A DNA stretch of 64,000 nucleotides. It comes from Variovorax sp. N23. Its GTDB lineage: Bacteria; Pseudomonadota; Gammaproteobacteria; Burkholderiales; Burkholderiaceae_C. The stretch's first letter is position 1, and each line of letters opens with the position of its first letter. Positions 63,731-64,000 of the stretch are shown here, piece after piece. The stretch is taken from positions 1-64,000 of the forward strand of contig NZ_JAOOPY010000009.1 of the NCBI RefSeq assembly GCF_025486315.1. The letters are read 5' to 3'. Below the pieces are notes generated by a model. It made no database searches, had not been told where the DNA came from, and saw only the letters and a program-made list of their open reading frames with translations. Made by a program: the position numbers and the translations under genes.

Positions 63731-64000
63731 GCCGCTCCAGTGCCCAGGCCTTTGCGATGCCGCATGACCACGCGGCGGATGTCGTCGTTCGCTCCGGAAA
63801 ATTCGATCTGCAAGCCGTTCGGACGCCGGGTGGCCGAGAGCATCTTCATGGGTTCTCCGGCAAGGCATTCGCGCCGATACCAGGACTCCCAGCTGAAAGG
63901 CCCAGGGCCCGCAGAACCCTCTGCCTTGACCAGTGCGTCGTCGGCCCGATCGAAGTAGCTGAGGAACGAGACGTGCCGGTTGGGGTCCGTTTCTCTCGCG
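63727..64000 (-). CDS. Unidentified protein, C-terminal fragment
   Basis: Only the last 91 residues are in the window; the gene continues past the right edge. They include ETDPNRHVSFLSYFDRADDA, GPFSWESWYRRECLAGEPMK and, near the end, QIEFSGANDDIRRVVMRHRK. I do not recognise the family. The FLSYFDRADDALVKAEG pattern faintly suggests the LnmK/Pnap_2097-type hot-dog acyl enzymes of biosynthetic clusters, but this is from memory and weak. Coupled to the MFS gene by an ATGA overlap. Confidence 0.6.
   Translation of the reverse strand, partial: ARETDPNRHVSFLSYFDRADDALVKAEGSAGPGPFSWESWYRRECLAGEPMKMLSATRRPNGLQIEFSGANDDIRRVVMRHRKGLGTGAA

Overview
The window is high-GC, densely coded DNA from a betaproteobacterium, most likely a Variovorax-like member of the Comamonadaceae. 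This is inferred from the tuf-fusA-rpsG-rpsL order, the many LysR regulators, PotABCD, TRAP and oligopeptide transporters, and the dispersed CCCCC-n-GGGGG intergenic repeats. No tRNA, rRNA, CRISPR array, IS element or prophage was seen.

Bases 1-20,750 look like core or shell genome. First comes the str operon (minus strand: rpsL, rpsG, fusA, tuf cut by the edge). A group of minus-strand genes follows: a D,D-carboxypeptidase, an alpha/beta hydrolase, a 2Fe-2S ferredoxin, a VanZ protein and a HemJ/CopD-like membrane protein. The last is divergent from hemB, with a candidate small RNA between them. Next are a CorA-type transporter, a secreted alanine-rich repeat protein, a LysR gene, a dienelactone hydrolase, a 2-hydroxychromene-2-carboxylate isomerase-like protein, an SDR and a MarC protein. 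An MCE (Mla-like) lipid-transport operon with an auxiliary lipoprotein comes after these, and then a LysR/mmsA divergent pair with a visible operator and promoter.

Bases 20,750-43,250 are a catabolic and transport block. The minus-strand unit 28,993-21,086 combines a complete oligopeptide-type ABC importer, AzlC/AzlD amino-acid exporter genes and an amidase. It is divergent from a MocR-type regulator. A class III omega-aminotransferase with its own LysR and a GMC oxidoreductase follow. The operon 42,204-35,499 joins a spermidine/putrescine-type ABC importer to a three-subunit flavin/iron-sulfur dehydrogenase of the HcnABC/opine/hydroxyproline type. It is divergent from an IclR regulator, with two matching palindromic operators between them.

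Bases 43,250-64,000 look like accessory DNA, with base and codon use that appears less GC-extreme (not computed). Here are a thiolase, an acyl-CoA ligase and two PCC/DUF296 genes in one operon, under a short sigma-54 activator. A LysR gene is divergent from that activator. An SDR, a TRAP transporter and a gamma-carbonic-anhydrase gene follow, and then an AraC regulator with a gamma-glutamyltransferase-family gene. The promoter and leader of the sigma-54 activator gene are duplicated about 5.6 kb away, in front of a 43-codon ORF and the AraC gene. The copy includes the LysR-type site, the -10 and a leader hairpin with a conserved UUACAA loop. One LysR protein may therefore control both units.

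The right end, 63,999-56,820 on the minus strand, is a small biosynthetic gene cluster cut by the window edge. It holds an unidentified protein, an MFS transporter, a NodU/TobZ-type carbamoyltransferase, a 684-residue protein with a C-terminal heme-oxygenase-like diiron domain, an alpha/beta hydrolase, a free-standing acyl carrier protein and a DinB-fold protein. I cannot match this combination to a known pathway, and it is the best candidate here for an undescribed system.
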